A stretch of DNA of 64,000 nucleotides from Pseudomonas borbori (GTDB lineage: Bacteria; Pseudomonadota; Gammaproteobacteria; Pseudomonadales; Pseudomonadaceae): positions 61,513 to 125,512 of the forward strand of contig NZ_FOWX01000004.1 of assembly GCF_900115555.1 (NCBI RefSeq). Direction: 5' to 3'. The notes beneath the pieces were generated by a model. It was not told the origin of the DNA and made no database searches. It worked only from the letters and a program-made list of their open reading frames with translations. Below, one piece after another: positions 1 through 11,028 of the stretch. Within the stretch, counting starts at the first letter, position 1, and each line of letters begins with the position of its first letter. A program made the position numbers and the translations under genes.

Positions 1-708
1 CTTGACCGCCGAGCCGCAGTAGCCGCCGTGGGTGCTCTGGCTGCCGACGATGGGGTTGGCGACCATGCGCTCGAGGTCGACGCTGGTGATCGAGTTGATG
101 GTGTTGATCAGCGACACCGCATCGGCGCCGCCGCGATAGGCGGCGCGGGCGGCGGTGCGGATGTCGGTGATGTTCGGCGTGAGTTTGACGATCACCGGCA
201 GCGAGCTGTAGGTCTTGCACCAGCGGGTGACCCGCTCGACGTATTCCGGCACCTGGCCGACCGCCGCGCCCATGCCGCGTTCGGGCATGCCGTGGGGGCA
301 GCCGAAGTTCAGCTCGATGCCGTCGCAACCGGTGGCGGCCACCAGCGGCAGTATGGTTTTCCAGGACTCCTCGACGCAGGGCACCATCAAGGAGACGATA
401 AGCGCGCGGTCCGGCCAGGCCTGCTTCACCTGGGTGATCTCGCGCAGGTTGATTTCCAGCGAGCGGTCGGTGATCAGTTCGATATTGTTGAAGCCGAGCA
501 CCTCGCGGTTGGCGCCGAAGTGCGCCGAGTAGCGCGACGACACGTTGACCGCCGCCGGGTCCTCGCCGAGGGTCTTCCAGACCACCCCGCCCCAGCCGGC
601 CTCGAAGGCGCGGACCACGTTGTAGGCCTTGTCGGTGGGCGGCGCGCTGGCCAGCCAGAACGGGTTGGGTGCCTTGATTCCGGCGAATTCGATGGAGAGA
701 TCGGCCAT
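1..708 (-). CDS. preA: NAD-dependent dihydropyrimidine dehydrogenase subunit PreA (partial, C-terminus outside window)
   Basis: Catalytic subunit of the bacterial dihydropyrimidine dehydrogenase, which reduces uracil and thymine to their 5,6-dihydro forms. The 236 visible codons read from the ATG at 708 as the FMN-barrel half of the family: the N-terminus runs MADLSIEFAGIKAPNPFWLA, followed by a VWKTLGED segment and the conserved NFGCPHGMPERG loop carrying the active-site cysteine. Full-length PreA is a little over 420 residues and ends in a ferredoxin-like 4Fe-4S domain, which should lie beyond base 1. The start codon directly follows the preT stop, so the two subunits are translationally coupled. 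Expected heteromeric partner is PreT; the context with hydA supports the pyrimidine role over other dihydroorotate-dehydrogenase-like enzymes. Confidence 0.93.
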   Translation of the reverse strand, partial: MADLSIEFAGIKAPNPFWLASAPPTDKAYNVVRAFEAGWGGVVWKTLGEDPAAVNVSSRYSAHFGANREVLGFNNIELITDRSLEINLREITQVKQAWPDRALIVSLMVPCVEESWKTILPLVAATGCDGIELNFGCPHGMPERGMGAAVGQVPEYVERVTRWCKTYSSLPVIVKLTPNITDIRTAARAAYRGGADAVSLINTINSITSVDLERMVANPIVGSQSTHGGYCGSAVK

Positions 709-2076
709 TTATGCGGCCTCCACGTTGGACATGAGGTGGGAGTGGATGGCCTCGGCGGCCAGCTTGCCGTGCTGCACGGCCTGTACGGTGAGGTCCTGGC
801 CCAGCGCCGTGCAGTCGCCGCCGGCGTAGACGCCGGGCAGGCTGGTGCGCAGAGTCGCGTCGACCCAGATGCGCTCGCCCTCGCGCTTGAGTTCACGGGC
901 CAGCGGGTCGACCAGGGCACTGGCGTCGAAGGCCTGGCCGATGGCGCTGAAGATGGCGTCGGCGGTCAGCTCGAAGCTCTCGCCGGTTGACTGCAGGCGG
1001 CCGTCGACCTGCTGGGTGCGGGCGAAGCGCATGCCGCGCACCCGGCCCTGGTCGTCGAGCAGCACCTCTTGTGGCTGTGCCCAGGTCAGCAGGCGCACCT
1101 GGTTGGCCTTGGCGATGGCCTGCTCGTGCTCGGTGGCGCCCATTTCCGCGAAGCCGCGGCGATAGACCAGGTTGACGTCGTGGGCGCCGAGCTTGCTCAT
1201 CTGCACCGCCATGTCGATGGCGGTGTTGCCGGCACCGAGGACGATGCAGCGCTCGGCCAGCGGCAATTGGCTGAGGTCGTCCGCCTGGCGCAGCTCGCGG
1301 ATATAGTCGGTGGCGGCGAGCAGTCCTGGCGCCTGCTCGTCGGCCAGGCCGAGGCGCTTGCTGGCGGCCAGGCCGATGGCGAGGAACACCGCGTCGAACT
1401 GCTGTCGCAGCAGGCTCAGGCTCAGCTCGACGCCCAGCCTGTGGCCGTGGCGGATCTCGATGCCGCCGATCTGCAGGAGGAACTCCACCTCGCGCTGGGC
1501 GAAGTCGTCCACCAATTTGTAGGCGGCAATGCCGTATTCGTTGAGGCCGCCGGCCTTCTCGCGGGCCTCGAAGATCACCACCTCATGACCATACAGGGCC
1601 AGACGATGGGCGCAGGACAGGCCGGCCGGGCCGGCACCGACCACGGCGATGCGCTTGCCGCTGGCCGGCGCGCGCTGGAACGGGTGCTCGCCGAACTGCG
1701 CATTGTCGATGGCATGGCGCTGCAGCAGGCCGATCAGCACCGGCGCGCACTCCTCGGCGTTGTTGCGCACGCAGGCCTGCTGGCAGAGGACCTCGGTGGG
1801 GCAGACCCGGGCGCAGCTGCCGCCGAGGATATTGGCCGAGAGGATGGTCTGCGCCGCGCCCTGGACATTCTCCTGCTGGATGCTGCGGATAAACGAGGGG
1901 ATGTCGATCTCGCTCGGGCAGGCGTTGACGCAGGGCGCGTCGTAGCAGTACAGGCAGCGCGCGCTTTCCAGGGCGGCCTGGCGGGCAGTGAGCGGCGGGG
2001 CCAGATCGCCGAAGCGATCGGCCAGTTCGACCGCCCCGGCATGCGGGCGCGGCAGGTGGCTGAGGGTGTCTATCAC
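709..2076 (-). CDS. preT: NAD-dependent dihydropyrimidine dehydrogenase subunit PreT
   Basis: Electron-transfer subunit (455 residues) that takes electrons from NAD(P)H through FAD and Fe-S clusters and passes them to PreA. Visible landmarks are two cysteine clusters of the glutamate-synthase-small-subunit fold (Cys41, 44, 49, 53 and Cys88, 92, 98, 102), a FAD dinucleotide-binding motif VVGAGPAG around residues 145-152, a second nucleotide motif VLGAGNTAID near residue 286, and a C-terminal GGDCT flavin motif. Its stop abuts the preA start with no gap. It lies downstream of hydA, separated by 197 bp containing a palindromic repeat, so one transcript hydA-preT-preA is likely. Could be mistaken for a glutamate synthase beta subunit, but the partner gene decides. 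Confidence 0.93.
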   Translation of the reverse strand: MIDTLSHLPRPHAGAVELADRFGDLAPPLTARQAALESARCLYCYDAPCVNACPSEIDIPSFIRSIQQENVQGAAQTILSANILGGSCARVCPTEVLCQQACVRNNAEECAPVLIGLLQRHAIDNAQFGEHPFQRAPASGKRIAVVGAGPAGLSCAHRLALYGHEVVIFEAREKAGGLNEYGIAAYKLVDDFAQREVEFLLQIGGIEIRHGHRLGVELSLSLLRQQFDAVFLAIGLAASKRLGLADEQAPGLLAATDYIRELRQADDLSQLPLAERCIVLGAGNTAIDMAVQMSKLGAHDVNLVYRRGFAEMGATEHEQAIAKANQVRLLTWAQPQEVLLDDQGRVRGMRFARTQQVDGRLQSTGESFELTADAIFSAIGQAFDASALVDPLARELKREGERIWVDATLRTSLPGVYAGGDCTALGQDLTVQAVQHGKLAAEAIHSHLMSNVEAA

Positions 2077-2173
2077 GGTAATTGCCTCACGGTCTTGTGG
2101 CTTTTATTCGGGCAGTTGACAGTGGATCAGCGGCCGTCCGGCCTCGGCGGGTCGGTGCGGCGAATGATTTTGT

Positions 2174-2256
2174 GTGGGAGGGGCCGGGCGGCGTTCCGCT
2201 TTAGCCGCGAAAAATGTCGATAGCTCAGGATCTGTCGCGGCTGAAGCCCCTCCCAC
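2174..2256. repeat. REP-like inverted repeat, family A
   Basis: Left arm GTGGGAGGGGC and right arm GCCCCTCCCAC enclose an inner pair CCGCGA/TCGCGG with an 83-bp span. The same family recurs at 17307-17392. It sits between hydA and preT, where such hairpins commonly affect mRNA stability; that role here is inference. Confidence 0.8.
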
Positions 2257-2273
2257 GGGGCCAAGGATCAGGG

Positions 2274-3725
<1,452 letters not shown>

Positions 3726-3785
3726 TCAGGCTGACCGGTGCGTGCCGGTTCTTGGTGTTATGGCCTGCCAGGCAAGCGGTTTGTA

Positions 3786-3807
3786 TTCCTGTCATGCCTG
3801 ACAGGAA
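3786..3807. promoter_or_regulatory. Perfect inverted repeat, candidate operator
   Basis: Arms TTCCTGTCA and TGACAGGAA are perfectly complementary over 9 bp with a 4-base centre, 73 bp upstream of the hydA start. The compact symmetry fits a dimeric repressor or activator site. No U-tract follows, so it is not an intrinsic terminator. Function is inferred. Confidence 0.45.
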
Positions 3808-3939
3808 TTGAATCTAGTTGCTGTTTTGTGATTGATCAAGAATATTTTTTAGCGCCATTTTTTGTTTATAACTTATTGAAAATAAACATAAAAAAATAAA
3901 AATAAGAAAAACGTGCAAAGTCTCACCATTTTGACGCAC

Positions 3940-3964
3940 TTGACAAGAACCAAATATGGTCAAG
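3940..3964. promoter_or_regulatory. RutR-like half-site / inverted repeat, candidate operator
   Basis: CTTGAC (from 3939) and GTCAAG form 6-bp arms, and within them ACCA-AATA-TGGT followed by CAA gives a TGGTCAA half-site. The E. coli pyrimidine regulator RutR binds TTGACCA-NN-TGGTCAA; here one half matches fully, the other partly, and the spacer is longer. TetR-type pyrimidine regulation is therefore possible but weakly supported. Confidence 0.3.
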
Positions 3965-4300
3965 ATTCCCTATGGAAAATCAGCCGGTTGAACGCGGACC
4001 CCGAGCCGGGCCAGTCGCTGGAAAAGGGCTTGTTTGCACCAGGTTGAGTCCTGACTATGCTGGCAGGATTTCCCGGCCGGCCACCGACAAGCCGGCGAGA
4101 CCGCCGCAGGAGATTGCCCCCTTTTATAAAGCTGTTGAATATCAGCTGGTTAGCTTGTGTTGGCGAGGCTTTCGAGTGGGCGCGCGCAGTTTTCGGCATG
4201 CTCGCCGCTAGCGAGTTGGCCGGCACTGAGCGGCACCCATACTCCGGCCATCGGCTGATCCCGATGAGCGAACAAACAGAACAATTCCTGGAGAGGCCCC

Positions 4301-5788
4301 ATGCAGCAGAGCAGATCGCAAGTGACCGAGCGCGATGGCTTGTACGAACTGGCCGCCGGCCGCGACGTACTCGACAGCCCGCGCTACAACCACGACATCG
4401 CCCCGACCAAGGTGCAGGAACGCACCTGGAACAAGTGGCACATCACCGCGCTCTGGGTCGGCATGTCGATCTGCGTGCCCACCTACACCCTCGGCGGCGT
4501 GCTCACCGCCTACTTCGGCCTGTCGGTGGGCGAGGCGCTGCTGGCGATCCTGCTGGCCAATATCGTGGTGCTGATCCCGCTGACCCTGAACGCCTTCCCC
4601 GGCACCAAGTACGGCATTCCCTTTCCGGTGCTGCTGCGTTCCTCCTTCGGCGTGATCGGCTCCAACGTGCCCTGCCTGATCCGCGCGGTGGTCGCCTGCG
4701 GCTGGTTCGGCATCCAGACCATGTTCGGCGGCCTGGCCATCCACCTGCTGCTCGGCTCGATCTTCGAGCCCTGGAAGAGCCTGGGCGGCAGCGGCGAGGT
4801 GATCGGTTTCATGATCTTCTGGACCCTCAACCTGTGGATCGTGCTGCGCGGCGCCGAGTCGATCAAGTGGCTGGAAACCCTCTCCGCGCCGCTGCTGGTG
4901 CTGGTCGGTGCCGGTCTGCTGGTGTGGGCGCTGCCCAATGTGTCGATGAGCGAGTTGCTGGCGCAGCCGGCCAAACGCCCGGAAGGCGCCAGCGTCACCG
5001 GCTACTTCCTTGCCGGGCTGACCGCCATGGTCGGCTTCTGGGCCACCCTGTCGCTGAACATCCCGGACTTCAGCCGCTACGCCAGGAGCCAGAAGGACCA
5101 GATCATCGGTCAGATCCTCGGCCTGCCGCTGACCATGTTCCTGTTCGCAGCGCTGGGCGTGGTGATGACCGCTGCCTCCGCCTCGCTGGTTGGTGAAACC
5201 GTGGCCGACCCGGTCAGCCTGATCGGCCATATCCAGAGTCCCGGCTGGGTGGCCCTGGCCATGGCGCTGATCATAGTCGCGACCCTGTCGACCAACACCG
5301 CGGCCAACATCGTCTCGCCGACCAACGATTTCCAGAACCTTGCGCCCAAGCTGATCGATCGGACCAAGGCGGTGCTGCTCACCGGCCTGATCGGTCTCGG
5401 CCTGATGGGTCATGAGCTGCTGAAGAAACTCGGCCTGCTGGTTTCCGACCTGAGTCTGGAAAGCGTCTATTCCAACTGGCTGCTCGGCTATTCGAGCCTG
5501 CTCGGACCCATCGCCGGGATCATGGTGGTGGACTACTTCCTGATCAAGAAGCAGAGCCTCGACCTCGCCGGCCTGTACCGCGACGACGTCTATCCGGCGT
5601 GGAACTGGATGGGCTTCGTCGCCTTCGCCGTACCGGTGGCGCTGACCCTGCTGTCGCTCGGCAGCAATGCCTTCAGCTGGTTCTATGACTACGGCTGGTT
5701 CACCGGTTCCTTGCTCGGCGGCCTGCTCTATTTCGCCCTGGCCAGCCTGCGTGGGACGCAAGCGCTGGAGGCCAAGGCGTCGGTGTGA
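4301..5788 (+). CDS. NCS1-family nucleobase transporter
   Basis: Inner-membrane permease of the nucleobase:cation symporter-1 family (495 residues, about 12 predicted helices). The N-terminal region PTYTLGGVLTAYFGLSVGEA, the segment FPVLLRSSFGVIG and the loop LNIPDFSRYARSQ with NTAANIVSPTNDF are typical of NCS1 carriers of uracil, allantoin, hydantoin or cytosine. The ATG at 4301 has a good GGAGAGG ribosome site. It points away from hydA-preT-preA and is followed by the N-carbamoyl hydrolase, so it most likely imports uracil/thymine or a related ring for degradation. Exact substrate cannot be set from sequence. Confidence 0.9.
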   Translation: MQQSRSQVTERDGLYELAAGRDVLDSPRYNHDIAPTKVQERTWNKWHITALWVGMSICVPTYTLGGVLTAYFGLSVGEALLAILLANIVVLIPLTLNAFPGTKYGIPFPVLLRSSFGVIGSNVPCLIRAVVACGWFGIQTMFGGLAIHLLLGSIFEPWKSLGGSGEVIGFMIFWTLNLWIVLRGAESIKWLETLSAPLLVLVGAGLLVWALPNVSMSELLAQPAKRPEGASVTGYFLAGLTAMVGFWATLSLNIPDFSRYARSQKDQIIGQILGLPLTMFLFAALGVVMTAASASLVGETVADPVSLIGHIQSPGWVALAMALIIVATLSTNTAANIVSPTNDFQNLAPKLIDRTKAVLLTGLIGLGLMGHELLKKLGLLVSDLSLESVYSNWLLGYSSLLGPIAGIMVVDYFLIKKQSLDLAGLYRDDVYPAWNWMGFVAFAVPVALTLLSLGSNAFSWFYDYGWFTGSLLGGLLYFALASLRGTQALEAKASV

Positions 5789-5821
5789 GGCAAGGCGCCG
5801 CGAGTAATGACAGCACGCACC

Positions 5822-5846
5822 TGTAGGAGCGGGCCATGCCCGCGAT
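5822..5846. repeat. REP-like element, family B, single arm
   Basis: TGTAGGAGCGGGCCATGCCC followed by GCGAT is one arm of a palindromic repeat found again at 15016, 45461 and 51922. It lies between the permease and hydrolase genes. Confidence 0.75.
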
Positions 5847-5910
5847 GCGGTCCAGCAGACTCGCCCATCTCCGGCGGGCGCGTTACAGATGACAGAACGA
5901 GGAAATCGGC

Positions 5911-7194
5911 ATGAACACGGCAGAAAACGTCCTGCAATCCAGCCAAGCGCATATCGACGGCGAGCGCCTGTGGCAGTCGCTGATGGAACTGGCCAAGTTC
6001 GGCGCTACCGCCAAGGGCGGGGTCTGTCGCCTGGCCCTGACCGACCTCGATCGCCAGGCCCGCGACCTGTTCGTGCGCTGGTGCGAGGAGGCCGGCTGCA
6101 CGGTGAGCGTCGACGGCGTCGGCAACATCTTCGCCCGCCGTCCCGGGCGCAACCCCGAGCTGCCGCCGGTGATGACCGGCAGCCATATCGACACCCAGCC
6201 CACCGGCGGCAAATTCGACGGCTGCTTCGGCGTGCTCGCCGGCCTGGAGGTGCTGCGCACCCTCGATGACCTGGGGCTGCAGACCGAGGCGCCGCTGGAG
6301 GTGGTGGTCTGGACCAACGAGGAGGGCTCGCGATTCGCCCCCTGCATGATGGGCTCGGGGGTGTTTGCCGAGAAATTCACTTTGCAAGAAACCCTGGCCA
6401 AGCGCGATGCCGAAGGCGTCACGGTCGGCGAGGCATTGAACGCTATCGGCTATGCCGGCAGCCGCGCGGTCAGCGGGCATGCGGTAGGCGCCTATTTCGA
6501 GGCGCATATCGAGCAGGGGCCGATCCTCGAGGACCAGGACAAGACCATCGGCGTGGTGCTCGGCGCCCTCGGGCAGAAATGGTTCGATCTGACGCTCAAG
6601 GGCGTCGAGGCCCACGCCGGGCCGACCCCGATGCACCTGCGCAAGGACGCCCTGGTCGGCGCCGCGGCGGTGGTCGCCGCGGTCAACCGGGTGGCGCTGG
6701 AGCATCAACCGCATGCCTGCGGCACGGTCGGTTGTCTGCAGGCCTATCCGGGCTCGCGCAACGTGATCCCCGGCGAGGTGCGCATGACCCTGGATTTTCG
6801 TCACCTCGAGCCGGCGCGCCTGGATTCGATGATCAAAGAGGTGTGCGGGGTGATCGAGGCGACCTGCACCCAGCACGGCCTGAGCTTCGAGCTGACTCCC
6901 ACCGCGGATTTCCCGCCGCTGTATTTCGACCCGGGCTGTGTCGAGGCGGTACGCGACGCGGTGCAGCGCCTGGGCCTGTCGCACATGGACATCGTCAGCG
7001 GCGCCGGGCATGACGCGATCTTCCTCGCCGAGCTGGGTCCGGCCGGAATGATCTTCGTACCCTGCGAGGGCGGCATCAGTCACAACGAGATCGAGAACGC
7101 CGCGCCGGCCGACCTGGCCGCAGGCTGCGCGGTGCTGCTGCGGGCGATGCTGGCCGCGTCGGCGGCATTGGCCAAGGGAAAACAGGCGGCCTGA
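5911..7194 (+). CDS. Zn-dependent hydrolase, beta-ureidopropionase / N-carbamoyl-amino-acid amidohydrolase family (M20)
   Basis: Hydrolyses N-carbamoyl-beta-alanine (or -aminoisobutyrate) to the amino acid, CO2 and ammonia, the last step of reductive pyrimidine degradation. The 427-residue protein has the bimetal ligands of the amidase/M20 group: GSHIDTQPTGG (His92, Asp94), KFDG (Asp103), NEEGSRF (Glu137-Glu138), EAHIEQGP, and GISHNE near the C-terminus; GVEAHAGPTPM is the family dimerisation/lid motif. The ATG at 5911 is preceded by GAGGAAA. The separation of 122 bp from the permease contains a REP arm. Allantoate amidohydrolase is a close relative, but the context favours the pyrimidine route. 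Confidence 0.92.
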   Translation: MNTAENVLQSSQAHIDGERLWQSLMELAKFGATAKGGVCRLALTDLDRQARDLFVRWCEEAGCTVSVDGVGNIFARRPGRNPELPPVMTGSHIDTQPTGGKFDGCFGVLAGLEVLRTLDDLGLQTEAPLEVVVWTNEEGSRFAPCMMGSGVFAEKFTLQETLAKRDAEGVTVGEALNAIGYAGSRAVSGHAVGAYFEAHIEQGPILEDQDKTIGVVLGALGQKWFDLTLKGVEAHAGPTPMHLRKDALVGAAAVVAAVNRVALEHQPHACGTVGCLQAYPGSRNVIPGEVRMTLDFRHLEPARLDSMIKEVCGVIEATCTQHGLSFELTPTADFPPLYFDPGCVEAVRDAVQRLGLSHMDIVSGAGHDAIFLAELGPAGMIFVPCEGGISHNEIENAAPADLAAGCAVLLRAMLAASAALAKGKQAA

Positions 7195-7279
7195 TTGGCC
7201 GAGTTGCCATCGAATTGCTGCGCTTGAGTCCCCCCGGCGTTCGCCGCGGCGGTGATCATCGCCCACCTGGCCGCCTGTG

Positions 7280-7342
7280 CGTGCGTTGGTATGGTTCGTC
7301 GGCATGGGCCTGATCATCAGCCTGTTCGTGGTCTCGGCTTGA
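7280..7342 (+). pseudogene. Possible remnant of a small membrane-protein gene
   Basis: A short frame reads LVWFVGMGLIISLFVVSA and then stops. It is a plausible C-terminal transmembrane helix but has no start codon or upstream coding partner in frame. It is offered only as a possible decayed gene end in the 250-bp gap before the cytochrome gene. Confidence 0.2.
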
Positions 7343-7444
7343 GCCGTTGATCGCTGCGGCGACATACCACGCTTGGCCCGCTGGCAATGGATGGCGATAC
7401 TGTCGGCCGTTCCCTTAGCCCAAGCTGTTTGCCGTGAAGGTGTT

Positions 7445-7894
7445 ATGAAGCTGAAAAGCCTGTTCCTCGTTGTGCTTGCCCTGACCCTGACTGCCTGCGG
7501 GGGTGTCGACCCGAACTCACCGCAGGGCCAGCGCCAGGCCATCTTCAAGCAGATGCTCAAGGTCAGCGAAGACCTCGGCGGCATGTTGCGTGGGCGGATT
7601 GCCTTCAAGGAGGAAGGTTTCGTCAGCGGTGCGGCCGAACTCGATCGATTGACCCGCACGCCCTGGCAGCACTTTCCCCAGGTCCGGGAGGAGGGCGGTG
7701 AGAGCCGCGCCAAGGATGAAGTCTGGCAGCGCCAGGAGCGTTTTCAGCAACTTGCCCGCGAACTCGAGGCAGGCACTGCCGCGCTGGTCGCCGCGACCGC
7801 CGCCCGCCCGCTGCAAAGCGCCGAGCTGGTCGCGCCCGTGCAGCGCGTCGAGGACGGCTGCAAGGCCTGCCACGAGGAGTTTCGCGCGTTCTAG
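7445..7894 (+). CDS. Lipoprotein cytochrome c, class II (cytochrome c'-like)
   Basis: A 149-residue exported protein starting at the ATG of MKLKSLFLVV. The hydrophobic leader ends in the lipobox LTAC with Cys18, so it should be lipid-anchored in the periplasm. The body is predominantly helical and the only haem motif, CKACH (Cys139-His143), is near the C-terminus, the arrangement of cytochrome c' / c556 four-helix bundles. Such proteins bind NO or carry electrons; the function here is not known. An in-frame upstream ATG at 7373 would spoil the signal peptide and is rejected. It stands alone and converges on ilvD. Confidence 0.82.
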   Translation: MKLKSLFLVVLALTLTACGGVDPNSPQGQRQAIFKQMLKVSEDLGGMLRGRIAFKEEGFVSGAAELDRLTRTPWQHFPQVREEGGESRAKDEVWQRQERFQQLARELEAGTAALVAATAARPLQSAELVAPVQRVEDGCKACHEEFRAF

Positions 7895-7947
7895 CGGGTT
7901 GTCTCGCGGCCTAACCCCGGACCAGGTAGCGGTATCGGTGTGGATGG

Positions 7948-7972
7948 GTGGTGCGCGCGGCGCACCCTACGG
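7948..7972. repeat. Repeat arm, GTGCGC/GCGCACCCTAC family (family C)
   Basis: GTGCGCGCGGCGCACCCTAC followed by GG matches one arm of the long hairpin at 15089-15150. It lies just 3' of the cytochrome gene. Confidence 0.6.
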
Positions 7973-7986
7973 AATTTGACCGGTAA

Positions 7987-8023
7987 AACGCAAAAGCCCG
8001 GCGCAAGGCCGGGCTTCTGCGTT
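7987..8023. terminator. Bidirectional hairpin terminator between cytochrome c and ilvD
   Basis: AAGCCCGGC-GCAAG-GCCGGGCTT forms a 9-bp GC-rich stem extended outward by AACGCA/TGCGTT. T-rich or A-rich flanks are short. Its position between two converging stop codons fits termination for both genes. Confidence 0.75.
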
Positions 8024-8032
8024 GTGCGGTGC

Positions 8033-9880
8033 TCAGGGCACCAGTTTTTCCAGCAGGGCCTTGTCGCGTACCGCGCCCTTGTCGGCGCTGGTGGCGAGCA
8101 GGGCGTAGGCCTTGAGCGCGGTGGTGACCTTGCGTGGGCGGTGTTCTACCGGCTTCCAGCCCTGCTTGTCCTGCTCGTGGCGGCGATGGGCGATTTCCTC
8201 GTCGCTGACCAGCAGGTTGATGGTGCGCTCGTGGATATTGATCAGGATCTTGTCGCCTTCGCGCACCAGGCCGATGGCACCGCCCGCGGCCGCTTCCGGC
8301 GAGGCGTGGCCGATCGACAGGCCCGAGGTGCCGCCGGAGAAGCGACCGTCGGTGAGCAGGGCGCAGGCCTTGCCCAGGCCCTTGGACTTCAGATACGAGG
8401 TCGGGTAGAGCATTTCCTGCATGCCCGGGCCGCCTTTCGGGCCTTCGTAGCGAATGATGACGATATCGCCTGCCTGCACTTCGTCGTTGAGGATGCCGCG
8501 TACCGCGCTGTCCTGGCTTTCGAAGATCTTCGCGTTGCCTTCGAAGATATGGATGGACTCATCCACGCCCGCCGTCTTCACCACGCAGCCGTCGACGGCG
8601 ATATTGCCGTAGAGCACGGCCAGGCCGCCTTCTTGCGAGTACGCATGCTCGACGCTGCGGATGCAGCCGTTCTCGCGGTCGTCGTCGACCGTATCCCAGC
8701 GGGTGCTCTGGCTGAACGCGGTCTGGGTCGGGATGCCGGCCGGGCCTGCGCGGAAGAAGGTGTGCACGGCCTCATCGTCGGTCTGGGTGATGTCCCATTT
8801 GGCGATGGCTTCGCTCATGCTCTTGCTGTGCACGGTCGGCAGGTCGGTGTGCAGCAGGCCGCCTCTAGCCAGGGAACCGAGGATGCTGAAGATGCCGCCG
8901 GCGCGGTGCACGTCTTCCATATGGTACTTCTGGATGTTCGGCGCGACCTTGCACAGCTGCGGCACCTTGCGCGACAGGCGATCGATGTCGCGCAGGTCGA
9001 AGTCGATCTCGGCTTCCTGGGCGGCGGCCAGCAGGTGCAGGATGGTGTTGGTCGAACCGCCCATGGCGATGTCCAGGCTCATGGCGTTTTCGAACGCCTT
9101 GAAGTTGGCGACGTTGCGCGGCAGCACCGAGGCATCGTTGTCCTGGTAATAGCGTTTGCACAGCTCCACCGCGGTGCGCCCGGCCTGCAGGAACAGCTGT
9201 TCGCGGTCGCTGTGGGTGGCCAGGGTCGAGCCGTTGCCGGGCAGGGCCAGGCCTAAGGCTTCCATCAGGCAGTTCATCGAGTTGGCGGTGAACATGCCGG
9301 AGCAGCTGCCGCAGGTCGGGCAGGCGCTGCGCTCGTACTCGGCGACCTTCTCGTCGCTGGCCGAGTCGTCGGCGGCGATCACCATGGCGTCGACCAGGTC
9401 CAGGCCGTGGCTGGCCAGCTTGGTCTTGCCGGCTTCCATCGGCCCGCCGGAGACGAAGATCACCGGGATGTTCAGGCGCAGGGCGGCCATCAGCATGCCG
9501 GGGGTGATCTTGTCGCAGTTGCTGATGCAGACGATGGCGTCGGCGCAGTGGGCGTTGACCATGTACTCGACCGAGTCGGCGATGATCTCGCGGCTCGGCA
9601 GCGAATAGAGCATGCCGTCGTGGCCCATGGCGATGCCGTCGTCGACCGCGATGGTGTTGAATTCCTTGGCCACGCCGCCGGCTTTCTCGATTTCGCGGGC
9701 GACCAGCTGGCCCATGTCCTTCAGGTGCACGTGGCCGGGCACGAACTGGGTGAAGGAGTTGGCGATGGCGATGATCGGTTTCTTGAAGTCCTCGTCCTTC
9801 ATCCCGGTGGCGCGCCATAGGGCGCGGGCGCCGGCCATGTTGCGGCCGTGGGTGGAGGTTTTCGAGCGGTAATCGGGCAT
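8033..9880 (-). CDS. ilvD: Dihydroxy-acid dehydratase
   Basis: Fe-S enzyme that dehydrates 2,3-dihydroxy-isovalerate and -methylvalerate to the keto acids of valine and isoleucine synthesis (cytosol). The 615 residues fit the long, 4Fe-4S type of the IlvD/Edd family: N-terminus [20 protein letters not shown], the cluster ligands in [10 protein letters not shown] and [19 protein letters not shown], and the C-terminal [14 protein letters not shown] signature. It is monocistronic here, ending at a hairpin terminator. The 285 bp upstream (9881-10165) contain its promoter and no other gene. Assignment is secure. Confidence 0.97.
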   Translation of the reverse strand: MPDYRSKTSTHGRNMAGARALWRATGMKDEDFKKPIIAIANSFTQFVPGHVHLKDMGQLVAREIEKAGGVAKEFNTIAVDDGIAMGHDGMLYSLPSREIIADSVEYMVNAHCADAIVCISNCDKITPGMLMAALRLNIPVIFVSGGPMEAGKTKLASHGLDLVDAMVIAADDSASDEKVAEYERSACPTCGSCSGMFTANSMNCLMEALGLALPGNGSTLATHSDREQLFLQAGRTAVELCKRYYQDNDASVLPRNVANFKAFENAMSLDIAMGGSTNTILHLLAAAQEAEIDFDLRDIDRLSRKVPQLCKVAPNIQKYHMEDVHRAGGIFSILGSLARGGLLHTDLPTVHSKSMSEAIAKWDITQTDDEAVHTFFRAGPAGIPTQTAFSQSTRWDTVDDDRENGCIRSVEHAYSQEGGLAVLYGNIAVDGCVVKTAGVDESIHIFEGNAKIFESQDSAVRGILNDEVQAGDIVIIRYEGPKGGPGMQEMLYPTSYLKSKGLGKACALLTDGRFSGGTSGLSIGHASPEAAAGGAIGLVREGDKILINIHERTINLLVSDEEIAHRRHEQDKQGWKPVEHRPRKVTTALKAYALLATSADKGAVRDKALLEKLVP

Positions 9881-10165
9881 GGCGATAAGTCCTGCAAAGG
9901 CTGTTCAGGTCACGCATTCGCTGGCAATCGCCTGGGCGAAGGCCGCGTGCGCGCAACGGGCTGTTGGGGCGTATGTTGAGCCGGGTTCAGGCCCAAGGCA
10001 AACGGAAGTGACCATTTGCAGGGCCGGGGCGGAGGTTGGCGCGGGGTCTGCGCTGGCTCGGCCTGTTACACGTCCGCCTGGGTGCGGCAGCAAAGGGACG
10101 ATTCTAAGCCCAGGCGGTGTGGCGGCGAAAGCGCGGAGCGCTTAGTTAACTAACGCGTGAGCGGG

Positions 10166-11020
10166 TTATTCGATCAGTTCGACGCCGCGCAGGCGCTCGG
10201 CACGCCGGCGCAGCAGCTCGATGGTCACCAGCAGGGCGATGGACACCAGGATCAGCAGGGTGGCGATGGCCAGGATGCTCGGGTTGATCTGCTCGCGCAG
10301 GCCCGAGAACATCTGCCGCGGGATGGTGCGTTGCTGGGGGCCGGCCATGAACAGGATGACCACCACCTCGTCGAACGAGGTGATGAAGGCGAACAGCGCG
10401 CCGCTGATCACCCCGGGGCGGATCAGCGGCATGATGATGTCGAAGAACACCCGCAATGGCGTGGCGCCCAGGTTGATCGCGGCGCGCGCCAGGGAATAGT
10501 CGAAACCGGTCAGGGTCGCGGTCACGGTGATGATCACGAAGGGCGTGCCCAGGGCCGCGTGGGCCAGGATCACCCCCAGGTAGCTGCCGGCCAGGCCCAG
10601 GTCGGAATAGAAGAAGAACATCCCGGCAGCGGTGATGATCAGCGGCACGATCATCGGCGACAGCAGCAGGGCGGTGATGAAGCGCCGGTAGGGCATGTCG
10701 TCGCGGGCCAGGCCGACCGCGGCGCAGGTGCCCAGTACGGTGGCGAGGATGGTGGCGAAGATGCCGATCAGGAAGCTGTTCTGGATCGCCAGGATCCATT
10801 TCGCGTCGCTGAAGATCTCCCGGTACCAGCGCAGCGAATAGGCTTCCGGCTGCAGGGTGAGCATGCCTTCGGTGAAGCTGAAGAACGGCTCGACGTTGAA
10901 TGACAGCGGAATGATCACCAGGATCGGCATGATCAGGAACAGCAGCACCAGCCAGGAGCTGGTTTTCAACAGCCAGGCGCCGAGGTGGTGCCAGAAGCCA
11001 AAGTAGCTGGGGATTTTCAT
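10166..11020 (-). CDS. Polyamine-type ABC transporter permease (PotC/PotI-like)
   Basis: Inner-membrane subunit (284 residues, six predicted helices) of a polyamine/amino-acid-type importer. The cytoplasmic coupling loop ARAAINLGATPLRVFFDI matches the EAA motif of binding-protein-dependent permeases. It is the last gene of a four-gene leftward operon ATPase, binding protein, permease, permease, and starts 8 bp after the preceding permease. In the Pot family this smaller permease pairs with a PotB/PotH type. Substrate (putrescine, spermidine or a related compound) is inferred from the family, not visible. Confidence 0.88.
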   Translation of the reverse strand: MKIPSYFGFWHHLGAWLLKTSSWLVLLFLIMPILVIIPLSFNVEPFFSFTEGMLTLQPEAYSLRWYREIFSDAKWILAIQNSFLIGIFATILATVLGTCAAVGLARDDMPYRRFITALLLSPMIVPLIITAAGMFFFYSDLGLAGSYLGVILAHAALGTPFVIITVTATLTGFDYSLARAAINLGATPLRVFFDIIMPLIRPGVISGALFAFITSFDEVVVILFMAGPQQRTIPRQMFSGLREQINPSILAIATLLILVSIALLVTIELLRRRAERLRGVELIE

Positions 11021-11028
11021 CGTCTGCG

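Noticed and set aside
4208..5761. A 517-codon frame opposite the NCS1 permease gene
   Set aside because: Composition (many Gln, Gly, His, Asp) is the typical shadow of a membrane protein gene in GC-rich DNA; no motif.
8865..9956. Long open frame in another frame of ilvD
   Set aside because: Arg/Pro/His-rich shadow of the ilvD sequence with no start signal.
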